A DNA stretch of 64,000 nucleotides from Porphyra umbilicalis. Lineage: Eukaryota > Rhodophyta > Bangiophyceae > Bangiales > Bangiaceae. The notes beneath the pieces were generated by a model. The model had not been told where the DNA came from. It made no database searches and worked only from the letters and a program-made list of their open reading frames with translations. Made by a program: the position numbers and the translations under genes. The stretch is from contig KV919045.1 of the NCBI GenBank assembly GCA_002049455.2, positions 39,397-103,396 on the forward strand. Reading direction: 5' to 3'. Below, in pieces: positions 33,776 through 45,017 of the stretch. Position 1 is the first letter of the stretch; each line of letters opens with the position of its first letter.

Positions 33776-35587
33776 CGCACGATATGGCAGCGGCGGCGGC
33801 CTCCACAGGCACGGGCGGCGGCTGGGGGTCAGGGGGGCACGCCCGCGCGGCGACGGCGGCGGAGCGTCGGCCGGTGGCGGGCGCCCACCATGCCGGCCGC
33901 GGCCGCCGCAGCGCTGGGCGGCTGCCCGTCAGGCGGGCGACGGGGGAGCGACGGCGCGTGCACCCGAAGGGGTGTGCGTTGGTGCACCAGCGTCGACGGT
34001 CCGTCGGACAAGGCGGGGCGCGGAAGGACAGTGACCCGTCTGCCGGCGGGGCAAATGAGTGGTCCTTTGGGTAGTGTCTCGTTCTCAGAGGGCCCCTGGC
34101 GGCCAGTCGGCGGCCGTTTTCTCCAGTGTTTCACTGGTGCACGTTTTCCGTCGTTCCCCGAGCCTACGCCACGCGAGATAGAAACTAAATTTAGGCCGTC
34201 GTGGAGCCACTCTCAGAGGTGAGTATTTACATCAGCTTGTCATTAAAGATTGCGGGAAGCGCAACAAACAGCCTCGGAGCATGCACCCCCAAAACGCCCG
34301 GGCAAGGCAAGCGCCACAGAGAAACAACAAGCGCTCGACAGGCCGGGACCGCGGACGCCCGACCGCCCGCCGTCCGACGCGGCTGGTGCCGTGCCCCGCG
34401 CCGCCGCCGCCGCAGTGCGGCGGTGCCGGCGGCCGCCACGGTGGCAGTGACGGCGGCAGCGATAGTGGCAGCACCGCCGCCGATGCAGCTCCACTCGCGG
34501 TGAGGGGGGGGGGGGATTGATGGGCGGGGGGGAGGGGGTACGGATTGCACTGCCCCAACAGACGGTGACGCGACGCCCGAGGGCGAGCGGCCGCAGCGCG
34601 CTGCGCCACCGGACGACGCGCGCGGCGCCACCGCCGCGCACGTTGCCGCAGGTGCGCTGTGCTTGTCCGACTCCTCCCCCCCCTGTGGCGCCGTCGTGAC
34701 CATCCGGCTACACACGGGCGGGATACGCTGCGCGCTGCGTCGGCGGCGGCGTCGACGGTGGCACCCCCAGCCGCGCCGTCGCCGGCCAATGACCACTCGC
34801 TGGCGGCCGCGGCGGCGGCGGTGCCCGCCACCGGCGGCAGGTCGCGCGCGACGCCGTCCGCGCGCCCGTGCCAGACGACGCGCCGCCGCCACTGGTAGAT
34901 GCGCCGCTGCCGCCTCGCTCAAGGGCTGAGAGGCGCCCCCCCCCCCCGCCCCCCCCTGCCAGTGACCGCCGGCCGCGGCGCCGCACGCCGCCCTGTAGTT
35001 GGCGCCGCCGCCGCCGGCGGGCGACCGCCGCGCGCTTGTCGTTGCCGCCAGCCACGGCGGCGGGTGTGGCCGACGGCGGCCGCGTCGCCGCCGCCCGCCC
35101 CGCACACCCGGTCCGCGTGCCACCCGACGCCGACCCGCGCGTGCGACGGCGACCGCAGCGGCCATCCCCCGACCGTGACCTCACCGTCCCCGCCCACGAT
35201 GGTCACATCACCGGTGCGCGCGGCACATCCCAAACGACGACCACACGGGTCACGTCGGCGACGGCCGCCGCCGCCGGCGACGCGGCGGCTCCGTCGACCC
35301 TCAAAGCCGCCGCCGCGGCGGCGGCCGACGCGGCGAGACGCACCGCCACCGCTCGCCGCAGCCGCAGGGCGGGGGACGGGGGGGAGGGGAGGGTGCACCG
35401 TCGGCGGCAACGCCGACGCCACCGTCGTCGCCGACGTGGGTGGGGGCGGCAGAGGCGCCGCCGCTCGCGACTCTCGAGTCATCGACGGCCGATGGCGGTG
35501 GTGGCGGCGGGTGGGGCGGTGGGTGGCTTCGGAGGCGTGGGCGGGGGGGGGGGGGCGGCCGCGCCGCCGCGGCGGGCGTGGCGGGCG
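33776..35587. other. Low-complexity GC-rich region
   Basis: Frames on both strands are open for hundreds of codons because of composition. Poly-G/C runs occur at 34504-34515 and 34938-34966. I found no domain and no consistent strand. 34130-34260 is a short AT-richer break that could be an intergenic boundary. Confidence 0.4.
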
Positions 35588-36838
35588 CTGCGCAGTGCAC
35601 CTCGTTGCTGGATCCACCACGAGCCCGGTTCTGGCCAAAATTGCTCGTAAACGCTCGTTGAAAACGGGCTCCTGCTCGCACGCTGGGAGTGTTTGCTCGT
35701 TTCCCGTCCAAAAAACTCGTTGTGGCGTGCAGGCGACGAGATTAGGGCGTGATTAAGAGCTCTATGAAGCCCGCTCAAGTTCTTACAAGTGCGACTTGAT
35801 ACACTACACGGGTGCGGTGCTCAGTACCGGATCTGAGCCAAGTAGGGCAAGAAATATGTAGTGCTGGTACGGTGGGGCGACGATGGAGGACATCGGGGAG
35901 GTCAGCCAGCGGAAGGGCCGGTGAAGCACGTGGCGGGGCGGGGAAGTGCCAGCGGGGGGGGGGGGGGGGGGGGCGTTGGTGGAGGTGGCGGGGGCGCGGC
36001 CGCCACGCGGGGCGGGGCCATGGCGGAGGTGGCGGGGGTGCAGCCGCCACACGGGCGGCTCGGTCGCCGCAGCGGCGGTGGCTTTCGCAGCTGGAGGTAG
36101 CCGACGCTGCCGTAGCCGCCACTGGCGCAAGCACAGGCCGGCGGCGGGGAAGCACGGTAACAAAGGTGGAGAATGGCAACAGCAGTGGGTAACCGGCACA
36201 GAGTCGGCAGAGCGACGCGGAAATTGTGCCGCAAGCTCTGCGACCCCAGGGATGGGGGGCGTCGGAACCCGCTTTCTCCGCACGGGATGCACAGTTCTTT
36301 GGAAATTGTCATTGAACTTGGTGGGAAGTGAGTTCACAATACCGAGACCATTCCCTTTCGTCGTTCACGGAGGGACAGTTGCCGCTCCGGTGGCTGGTCA
36401 TAAATACCGCCAAGTCGCAGAGAAGGGGGAGCTAAATGTGAAAACCCGGTACTCGTGCAGCACCTCGACACCTGTGCTCGACTTAATACACGCGCCTCGA
36501 CAAGGGTGTCCTAATGCAAGCGGGCAGAAATCGCAGAAACACCTCGCTGAGAGAACGGGAGAGCTCGCATGCGCTTGTTGAGCATCTGCATACGCTTGCA
36601 TACCAGCATTGCCGCTATGGCCCTGTACACCATAGGAGGCGCTTCCAGAGACGCTTCTGATGCATCCAAAAAGTCGGTGGGAAATGCTCGTCTGCAAAAG
36701 TATGCAAGTGGAAACATGGTTTGCACGAGAAAAACGCTCCACAGAGGCGTTTACGAGGGGTCGTACAAGTTCTGAACGAGCAATTTGAGCGTGAACTGGG
36801 CTCGTCATGGATCCAGCAACGAGGTGCACTGCGCTGGG
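35588..36838. repeat. Inverted-repeat-bounded segment (~1.25 kb)
   Basis: The left arm (35588-35656, gcgcagtgcacctcgttgct then ggatcca, cgagccc, aaaattgctcg) reappears inverted at the right (36772-36838). Arms are about 65 bp with a few mismatches and one indel. The interior contains a 42-bp tandem duplication (35976-36052, gaggtggcgggggYgcRgcc) and an A/T-richer half. No transposase frame is visible. It could be a nonautonomous TIR transposon or two inverted copies of a shorter repeat. Confidence 0.65.
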
Positions 36839-37660
36839 TGTCCGACCGTCCCGCCAGCGCCCCCTACACAAGGGTGAAGAACGAAGCGCGGCGGCATCCA
36901 CCGTCGACGCGAACTTTCGTACGGGTCCGAAAGTAAACACACACACGCAAGTGCACACACAGTTTTGGCCATGCCTGCTAGGGTTCGCAGTCAGGGTTGT
37001 CGGCGTTTGGTTTGGTTTGCCAAACATGAACGGAATTCAACCTGATTCACTTGAACGCTGGAGCGTTCAGGTTGAACGCAACATGTCAAAGGCCGTACTT
37101 GTTCCGCGGAATACTTAGTGTGCCACGCTTAATGTAGTTGAGATTGTGCTTGGGGAAGTCGGGTTGTCTGACTCGAGCTCCATCGAGCTTGAGTAGCCAA
37201 GCCGATGTAGCGTGTGCATAGTAGGCCTGCTGCAGTCCCGGCGACAGAGCCCTGCTTTCCTGCCACACCACCGCGACACAATCCAAACGACTGGTACGAG
37301 CCGACGCCGGGGCGACGACGTTGACAACCGCCTGGACCTCCGCGCAGTAACGGAGACGGACCAAACAGAAAGGACCAAACACCGATACGTGTAGACGGGG
37401 CGTTGAGGGCGAGTGGATGCCCCGTTGTCTGAGAAGCAGCTTGCTGCACTCCACGCAATTCTGGGTGCGACCACGACCCATCCATCCTCCAGCCAAAACG
37501 GCTATGATTCACGCACACGTTGACAGCAGATGAATCGATCGACGTACTCAGCGCCTAGGGTGCTACACAGCCGATTGGCAACAGTTGACATGAAGGGGGG
37601 TCTGCGAGCAGAATTCTCAGCGCGACTGACCTGCAGGGGGTATGGGAGTACCGGTAATGT

Positions 37661-37722
37661 CAGGGTTGGATTGTGGATTAGTAGGGTTGGATCGTGTAGT
37701 GGGGGTTGGATCGTGTATAAGG
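37661..37722 (+). repeat. 21-bp tandem repeat, three copies
   Basis: agggttggatYgtgKa is repeated at 37662, 37683 and 37704, the last copy partly diverged. Confidence 0.7.
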
Positions 37723-38001
37723 GACCACTAATTATGTGCTAAGAGAGCGTGTGGCAAAAATGCCGCGGGTTCGAACCCCGGATCGCCCGCAAAGAAGCCA
37801 GGCGCTATCAGGGCGTGCGGCTATCGGGGCGTGCGCGCCACCCACCTCCGCTACGCCCCCACCGCCTCCATATAGGGCGCTACGCGCCTCATGTAGCGCG
37901 CACTTCTTGGGCGCCCCGCACGCTCCATGGGGGCGCCTGTGCAGTGTTTCCCGGGGCAAATCCTAGAGGCAGCCACGCTCCGCTCTGCGCGAAAAAACCT
38001 C

Positions 38002-38059
38002 GGCACCCTCGGGGCCCGGCTCCGGCGCTCCGCGCCTACGCTCGGGCCCCGAGGGTGCC
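38002..38059. repeat. Perfect 17-bp hairpin
   Basis: ggcaccctcggggcccg at 38002-38018 is the exact reverse complement of 38043-38059, with a 24-nt loop. Outside it, gcgaaaaaac (37989-37998) and gcgtttttcgcc (38071-38082) are also nearly complementary, extending a potential cruciform to about 95 bp. No coding frame needs this symmetry. Confidence 0.8.
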
Positions 38060-38314
38060 TCGCTGACACTGCGTTTTTCGCCGCAGTGCTCGCTACCAAA
38101 TTTATATAAAAAGATGACCCGTGCATTCCGGGACATGTGATTGATTTGGCGGCGTGCTGTGATTGGACACGAAGCCTTGGATCCATATTCATCGCATCAA
38201 ACCCCCCTTTCCAAGGCTAGCATTATCTGAGGTGGGTATGGCAACGAGGCAGTCAGCACAGGACTTCAAACGGTTATCATATGAGAGCTAAAGACGTCTT
38301 TTGGCCGTGGGATA

Positions 38315-38444
38315 CAGTGCGTTCTCGTTATAAGAGAATCATTTACACGAGAATATGGGTCGCGAGTCTTCCATTCCAGTCCGTGTAGGCCATTTTTATT
38401 GATATCCAGCTGAATCAGCCGTCTCTTATAACGACAACGCACTG
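38315..38444. mobile_element. 130-bp TA-flanked TIR element (pogo/Tc1-mariner-like MITE)
   Basis: The left terminus CAGTGCGTTCTCGTTATAAG (38315 on) is matched by the inverted right terminus (to 38444) over 23 bp with one mismatch. Both ends are flanked by TA (38313-38314 and 38445-38446), the target-site duplication of the Tc1/mariner/pogo superfamily, and the CAGT start is usual for pogo-type ends. The interior is only ~85 bp and noncoding, so it must have been moved by a transposase encoded elsewhere. Confidence 0.8.
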
Positions 38445-38681
38445 TAACCCATGAGAGGGAAAGAGGTCGCCTGCCCAGAAGGAATGGCATCTTTATTGTT
38501 CGCGAAATGGGCGACTCTCACCGACGTTCCTTTCAGAATGTCGGTTGATGTCTGGAGCGCAGGGATAAAAAAAGGCCTCGGGTGGCGACGTCAAGCGCTA
38601 CCCCCCAGCACTCGCGAGGCGCCACGTGTTGTGCGACGACACTGACAGCGGCGCCAGCCCCTTGGTGCTTCCGCTTGCCCT

Positions 38682-38731
38682 GCCAGCAGGGCATGCCCAG
38701 CAGGGCATGCAGCAGGGCATGCCCTGCTGGT
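38682..38731. repeat. Triple GCAGGGCATGC repeat with palindrome
   Basis: The unit cagcagggcatgc occurs at 38683, 38698 and 38710, and the last runs into its own complement (gcagggcatgccctgc). Each unit has an SphI-like gcatgc centre. Function unknown. Confidence 0.65.
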
Positions 38732-39294
38732 GACTCGTTTCGGACGTTCGATCGCAGTCCAGTGGACGCGGAGGGACTTGCGACCTTCCACGCGTGCGCC
38801 CCCCCCCGTCCCTTCCCGCAGGATACCACGGGTGCGGTTCCCTCTCAGTGCCGTCTTTCGCACCGGCGCTCCTGGTCGTTTCCACACCACGCCTGCTCTT
38901 GCTGTACACTACCCCGTCTATCGCCCTGACGTCACCAGGTCTCTTTTGTTGCCTGCTGTATTTCGTGTTCGGTTCCTCCTCCCCCCCGTTTCTTTTCTTG
39001 CTTGCTGTTGCTGCTCGCTGTTCCGCCCCCCTCGCTCTTGTGGTCGCTTGCTGTTACCGTGCCGTGTTCCTTATTTTGTTTTCCATTCCCCTCTCTCCTC
39101 CGCCCCCACCCCCGTCCCTCCCTGCCCCATTACCTCCCAGGATTTGTCGGGCTCTGCTTGAGAGGATCTTTGCCTCTCCTCCTGACCAGCTGTCACCCGC
39201 CCGACAAGCTCCCTCCCCCAGCGCTGGCCCCTTCTCGTCATCACCCGCTCCTGACGGCTGTATTTGGCGCTCATCATATCACTCTTAGAGACTG

Positions 39295-39545
39295 CAAGGG
39301 GGGCGAGCAGGGGCGTTGGTTGGGTGGGGGGCACCGATATGGACAGGGTGTGCAGGGGCGGTTGGAGGGGGTTGGATAGCGAGTGAGGCCGAGGTGGGCG
39401 GGGGGGGACGGCGTCCGCGGGTTGAAGAGGGAGGGGGGGGCTAGGGTAGGCGGGCAGGGCTAAGATGGGCGGGGGCGATTGAGGTGAGCGAGGGTGGGCG
39501 GGCGCGGTTGGCGAGGATGGGCGGGGGTGGGCGGCGGGGCGTGGT
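39295..39545. other. Strand-asymmetric G-rich region
   Basis: About 250 bp with very strong G over C bias on the plus strand and dozens of GGG or longer runs spaced by short AT-containing gaps (units such as gggcgggggNgatt and gatgggcggggg). This is compatible with several G-quadruplexes. The preceding 200 bp (38930-39170) are pyrimidine-rich, giving a skew switch near 39290. No gene is supported across 38732-39984. Confidence 0.55.
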
Positions 39546-39984
39546 GGGAGCAAGTCGGGTGGCGCTTCGCTTGCACGATAGCGAGGACACTGTAAATTTG
39601 GCTATCTGTTATTATCACCCACGAAGAAGCTGGAAAGATCAGCCTGCGACGTCCCCAGTTATTCATGCCGCGATCTCCACAGGGATGTGACCGGAGCGGC
39701 ACACGCAAACACGTCACTCGAGGTCGCGAACAGAGAACCGGCGACGTCTTGCTTGCGATCCCCACCGAGGCTGTTCCTCTAAATTCTCGAAGTCCTGTGA
39801 GAGCGGCCGCACAGCGCCGAACCACCTGGCTGATTAAATTGAAGCGGTCCACGAAAGCTCCTGTCTGCACGGGCAATTAATCATAAATACAACCAAGTCG
39901 TTTGTCGTTTGGTTTGGTTCGTTTCTCGAAATCAACCTGATTAATCGAACCATCTGTAGATTCAACATGAACTTACAACCCTGT

Positions 39985-40480
39985 TCGCAGTAGTGCCCCT
40001 ATGTGAGGGGCGTGAGGCGTAACCGCGCCCTAATGGCGCCCTGACAGCGCCCTTCTGAAGGCTAACGACGCCCCCCAAACGCCCCAGGTAGAACCCATAA
40101 ATACTGATTTAGTACAGGTAGCACCCTATTGTTCCGTGATTCTTCTGTGATCGCAGACGCCAGTTGATCCAATTGTCTATTTAATGATGACAGTCTGGGG
40201 TCGCTCCTGCCGATTCCCCGTCAGTCTTTGTTTCCTTCACATTCAAGCCCAACCACCACCATATCACCCTTCACCATACAGACGCTCTGCTGCCACAAGG
40301 TACCACACCACGTGAAAGACGTCACCCAGCCCCACGGCCTTGCGCTGCGAGACGCGACGGTAGCGGTGGGGACCGCCATCCCCCGTCGGATCCCCTGTAG
40401 AGGCTGTGGCCCCTTGACAACGTGTTCCACTCCCAGATCCATCACCCGGAGCTGCGTGCTGGGCACCAGGCAATCATGAA
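39985..40480 (-). mobile_element. Inverted, truncated copy of the hAT transposon 3' end
   Basis: On the minus strand this matches 52195-52690 throughout: the end of the transposase frame (HRYRRVSQRKAVGLGDVF against HRYRRVSQRKVVGLGDVF, both ending AAERLYGEG and a stop), the 3' untranslated part and the terminal region with GGGCGC(TGTTA) repeats. Only about the last 500 bp are present. The two copies share the same stop codon for the C-terminal extension, which supports that extension as real transposase sequence. Confidence 0.9.
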
Positions 40481-41275
40481 CTTGAAAAAGTAGAATTATC
40501 CATGCTTTATGCGCGCCTTATCCGCGCCTCGGGGTCGAGGGGTGCGGGGCGTTAACAGCGCCCTAAAAGCGCTCTAACAGCGCATTAACAACGCCCCTCA
40601 ATAGCGCCCCGGGCGCTCTTCGCAACCCTAATGCCTGTTGCGCGCACGCGGGCCAGAACGCACTGAGCACGCCCCCCAGTTTCCAACTTTGCTGCTGGCT
40701 CAACAAACCCAACAACCTTTGCTGCCAAAACAATGCGATCATGCCCACCGCCAGGCCCGCGTCAAAGCCCTCGACCAGATCATCTGGCCATCGTGGCACA
40801 CTTCATGCTGGGAGCACCCAATGTAAGCCACACGTTTGCGATGATCTCTTTTCCGCCCGACCAATGAAGACGCAAACCGCTTCATGCTCACCGGCCCCAC
40901 GGCCCGCTCCACAAACAAACTGCATATGGACTTTGCAGACGCCATATGAAAGCATCCTACAACAAATGACACGAAGGGGAACGCTCCAGAGACGCCTACG
41001 ACCCGGACAAAGACGGCTAGGCGTCGCATCCGAGATTCGTGCACGATCGCGGATCGTTCTTTGACGTGGCCTGGCTCCTGGGACCCTTCTGGCTAGGGTT
41101 GGGAAGAGCGCCCGGGGCGCTATTGAGGGGCGTTGTTAAGGCGCTGTTAGGGCGCTGTTAGGGCGCTGTTAACACCCCGCGCCCCTCGACGCCGAGGCGC
41201 GGATAGGGCGCGCATAAAGCATGGATAATTCCAGTATTTCAATTCATGATTGCCTGGTGCACAGCACGGCGTCAG
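40455..41275. repeat. Long foldback: ~170-bp inverted arms around a 460-bp loop
   Basis: The left arm (about 40463-40633) and right arm (about 41093-41262) are reverse complements with few mismatches: caccaggcaatcatgaa, aattatccatgctttatgcg, aacagcgccctaa repeats, caacgcccctcaatagcgcc and aaccctaNNcc occur on one side and inverted on the other. Each arm holds two to three copies of GGGCGCTGTTA, the same motif found near the 3' end of the hAT element at 52600-52660. The inner edge of each arm is TAGGGTT. The loop has no convincing gene. It may be a nonautonomous relative of the hAT element or an inverted duplication at a hAT insertion site. Confidence 0.8.
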
Positions 41276-41399
41276 CACCGTTCCACTGCCGACTTGGCCG
41301 ACTGGCGCACCGCCCCGTCCGACGCCCCGTGGTCGGCGCCCGCACTCGCCGCGTGGCGGCGGCCTGGAGCCCCCACCCATTCCCGCTCCTCTCTTCCCC

Positions 41400-44300
41400 A
41401 TGAACTATGGCATCGACCAGCAGGTGTTCCCCCACCATGCCGACGCGACGATTGTCATCCCGGCGCTGGCTTCGAGCTTCCTCTTCCCTGACGGCTACTC
41501 GGCTCTCTCCGCGCCGGTTGTTGCCGGGCACGACGTGTTCGAGGCGCTGCCGCCGCCGGTGCCCGCTGGCCCAATCAGCGGCTTGATACCGCGCGTCGGC
41601 CCTTCCCGCAGGCGCCTGCCACTTTTGCTGGTTTTCACCGACTTGGCGGCCGCTTTGCCACCCTGACATACACGGTGACGTGGCTCGTCAACATCGGCTC
41701 GTGGCGGCGCGTCTTCCTCGGTGCGTGGGGGCCGGGAAGGGGGGGGCTGCAAGGGGGGAAGGGGGGGGGTGCTGGCGGGCTGGGGGGAGCCCCTTCGGCG
41801 ATCCCGTCCCTGACAGAGGCGTGGTGGCCGTCGCCTTTGAGAAGCCGGCCACGGCGGCAAGGCCGCAGCCGTCCCCGCTGTCGCTGCCACCTTTGATGCC
41901 ACCGCCGGGCCGCAGCTCGAGGCCCACCTCGCCCTGTCGGCGGTGGAGGTGTGGCCCACGGCGTCGGCCGGCGACGGGGCGGGGCGGCTGGCCGGCGACG
42001 GCCCGGACGGGGTGCAGCGGTACCGAGTGGTGTTGGCGGTGGGCGGGGGGGGGTTGTTTGCCGAGATTTTAATGGGTGTGGTCGGCGCCGCGGGGGGTGT
42101 CGGCGCGGGGGGGGGTGGGGAGGGGGGGGGGATGCCCCCGTTGGGCATGCTGCCAGCAGGGAAACGCAATGTGCTCGCCACCTGGCTAGGCGTGCGGTCG
42201 ATGGCAGACGCGGCGTTGGACGCGGCGTGCACGCTGCGGATGGCAGAGGGGGGGCGAGGGGCAGGGGCGCTCATGGTGGCGGCCGCCACGGCCGCTGCCA
42301 CGACTGCAGTACCGGCCTTTACCCGCGCGGACGGCGGGGGTGGGGGCGCCCCCCCCCCCCCCGCCACGTCCTCCCTCTTGGCTTTTTGAGGTGGTACGGG
42401 GGGGGGGGGGCGATGCGCCGCTGGTGGTGAAATTACACAGGCGGGAAGGGCGGTCGCTCGCGGTGGGTGTCGGCGACGCGGCGGGGGAGAGGAATGCCTG
42501 CGCGATGAGGCGACGGAGGGGGGGGCGGGGGGGGGGGGGGCTGAGGCGTACTACGGCGTGGCCCGCACAATTCCCTACTACTGTGAGGGCGGTGCGGGTG
42601 GTGGGGGACGGGTGGGGGGGGCGCACCCTGTCCGTTCAGGCGTTTCTATCGGCTTTGTCGAGGGTAGCGGCGGCCGTCGGGACGCGGGCGGCGAGCAAGA
42701 CGCAGAGCTGACCCGCCGTGCCCTGGCCACGTGGCGCAGCCGCCACGCCCCCCCGGCCGCCGACAACGTTGGCGGTGGCGACGGCGGCGACGCGCGCGGC
42801 GGCCGCGGCTGGTGCGCGGACGAGCCATCCCCGTCGCTGCGCAGCGTTCTCCGCGGCCGTGCGTTTGTCGCCCGCAAGCCAGCGGCGACGGCGGGGGCGG
42901 CGGCGGCCGCTCGCGGCCGGTCGGGCGCGCGGCGGCCCGCCTCAACGCCGCCGGCGGGGGCGGCGGCGGCGGCGTCGGCGGCGGGTGCGGCCGACGGCAC
43001 GCGTCCGTCGGCGAGGGCGCGGCGGCATCGGCCGCCGCCGACGCCACCGCGGGTGGCCAGACGCGAGGCGGCCGACGCGAGCGCAGTGCGGGCATCCTCC
43101 CGTGGCTTCACCCGCAGCCGCTCTCGCCCGCGCGTGCCGCTCGTTGTCTCGTACGACGAGTTGATGGCGGGTGCTGTGGCGCACCTGCCGCCGCGGCGGC
43201 CTGTACGGGGCGGCGCCGGCGGCGGTGCCGGCCTCGGCGGCGCCCGTCGGTGGTCTAATGATGCACCCGACGATGCGGGCGGCGGCGGCGGCGACCATGC
43301 GCGGCGGGAAGTGTCCGAGTGGCGCCCGCCATCGGCGGTCAACGCAGCCGACGCGGCGGTGGCGAAGCTGCACGCGCGCTCGTCCGAGCATGGTGTGGCG
43401 GCGGCAGTCGGGGGGCGCCGGCCCGCCTCTGGGGCGCCCGATGTGGCGCCGCTCCCGTCGTCGCCGACCGCGCACATGGTGTCTGCGGCGCCCGAGGCGG
43501 CGGCGGGCGGCGGCACGTCGTCCCGCTGCGCGTGTTGCTGCCAAGCCGCCACCCCGTCGCCGCCCCCTCTCCGCCCAACGCCGGGAGTGAAGGCCGCCGA
43601 CGGCGAGTCTACGAGCACCATCACGGCGACGAGCAGCTCGTCTGACGGCAGCGGCAGTGACGGCGGCTGCGGCAGCAACGCTTCTGCCGACACCAGCGCC
43701 GCCACGGACATGGCCGACGCGGACTCGTCGACGCTCCTCGCAACGCCGTCGCGGCTGCTCGGCCGCCTCGGCGGCCGCCCAGGGGAACCGCGGGAGCGCT
43801 CCTTCCGCCTCGGCGGCGCCGTCAGCGCCTCTTGTCTGGACGCACCGCCGGTGGCGGGGGGGGCGTGCCACTGCTGGCGACGGCGGCAGCGGCCGCCGCC
43901 CGCCGCCACTGCCGCGCACCGCGTCGGTCGCGCCCACTGGCGGCGGCGGCGGCAGTCGGCGGCGCGTGGGTGGGGTCATACCCCCCCCAGCCCCGGCGCC
44001 AGCGGCGGCGGCGTCCCCCCCGCCACCGCCGCCGCCCTGTTGGGCACCGACGGCCGGCCGCTGCCGCCGCTCGGGGCGGGAGCCCCCCCGCACGCGCCCA
44101 CTTGGCGGGACGCCCCGTCCCTGCCGACGGTGGCATTGCGGGCGCTCGCGTCGCTTTCGCCGTCCTTTGCCGTCCCGTCCACGGCGGCGGCGCGGCGGCG
44201 TTCGGGCGGCACGGACGGTCGGGGCGGCGGCGGCGGGCGGGGCGTCCGCGGGTGGTCCGTCCGGCCGGGCGGCGCGCCCGCCGATTCAGACGATTGGCTG

Positions 44301-45017
44301 CTGTCGCCCGGCGGGGGCGGCGCGGCGGCGGCCGCCACCGCTGGCCGGCCGGTGGCCGCGGGCGGGGCGGCCGACTCGGACGATCGGCTCTACTTTCAGC
44401 GCGGGCCCGTCGGCGGCAGCGCCGCGTGCGCGCGCGCGGGGGGGTTGGGGTGGGCGGCCGACGCGGACGCGTGGCGCTACTGGCACATTGGTGCTGGGGG
44501 GGAGGGGGGGAGGGGGGGGTACGCCGCCCGCGCGGCGGGGGCGGGGTGGGCTGACGCGGCGGCCGCGGCGACGTGCGCGCCGACCGCCGCGGGTCGCCCG
44601 TGGGGCGTCGGCGGCGGCAGCAGGAGCCCCGGGCGGGTCGGCTGTGGCGCGACGTCGAGCGCGGAGGGGGCCTTGCGCGGCGCCGCGGTGGGGGGGGGGT
44701 GTGACCGCGGACGTGGCAGCCGAGACGGTGGCGTCACGGCAAAACAAGATGGTGCACGCATGGGGGGGGCGGCGGGGGGACGTAAGCGGGCAAGCCCGGC
44801 CTCGCTCGCACCAGACACTTTTTTATTTCTTGGCATGGTTGACTCTCTTTTTTCATTCCTGTTCGAGACAGCGAGCCAATTTGGAACAAAAAGAATAGCA
44901 CAACGGAAACATACACGCCCACGCTCTTTCACCCAACGGGCAGCCACGAACATCCGTCCCCCACAATGCCCACCCCCCAAGCATGCCCTCAACGCCTCTG
45001 TCGCACCCTGCGAATAG
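41400..45017 (+). CDS. Hypothetical protein, low complexity, several frame switches
   Basis: Protein-like segments in one strand but alternating frames suggest a single gene. It starts at ATG 41400: MNYGIDQQVFPHHADATIVI, PALASSFLFPDGYSALS and APVVAGHDVFEAL. Next, in another frame, come FHRLGGRFATLTYTVTWLVN and IGSWRRVFLG ending at a GTGCGT donor (41720), then VQRYRVVLAVGGGGLFAEIL, VVKLHRREGRSLAVGVGDAA, AYYGVARTIPYYCEGG, and from 42558 a single 819-codon open frame. The latter is Ala/Gly/Ser-rich, with a Ser/Asp tract (43610-43730) and spaced SDDWL, SDDRLYF, DADAWRYW units near the end. I do not recognise it. The 41720-41800 gap looks like an intron; switches at G/C runs (42351-42362, 42395-42408, 42517-42540) are more likely indels. 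Confidence 0.4.

Larger units (their letters stand above)
36839..38310. other. Intergenic, no gene seen; small repeats listed separately
   Basis: Contains a 21-bp tandem repeat and a strong hairpin (see those entries). A tRNA T-arm-like motif, gcgggttcgaaccccgg, lies at 37762-37780, but no cloverleaf can be completed upstream. Frames are short and overlapping. Confidence 0.5.

Noticed and set aside
34227..35650. Genes on either strand of the low-complexity region
   Set aside because: All three frames on both strands are open in turn; no strand shows mixed composition or a recognisable motif.
37762..37790. T-arm-like gcgggttcgaaccccgg
   Set aside because: No D arm, anticodon arm or acceptor stem can be completed upstream.
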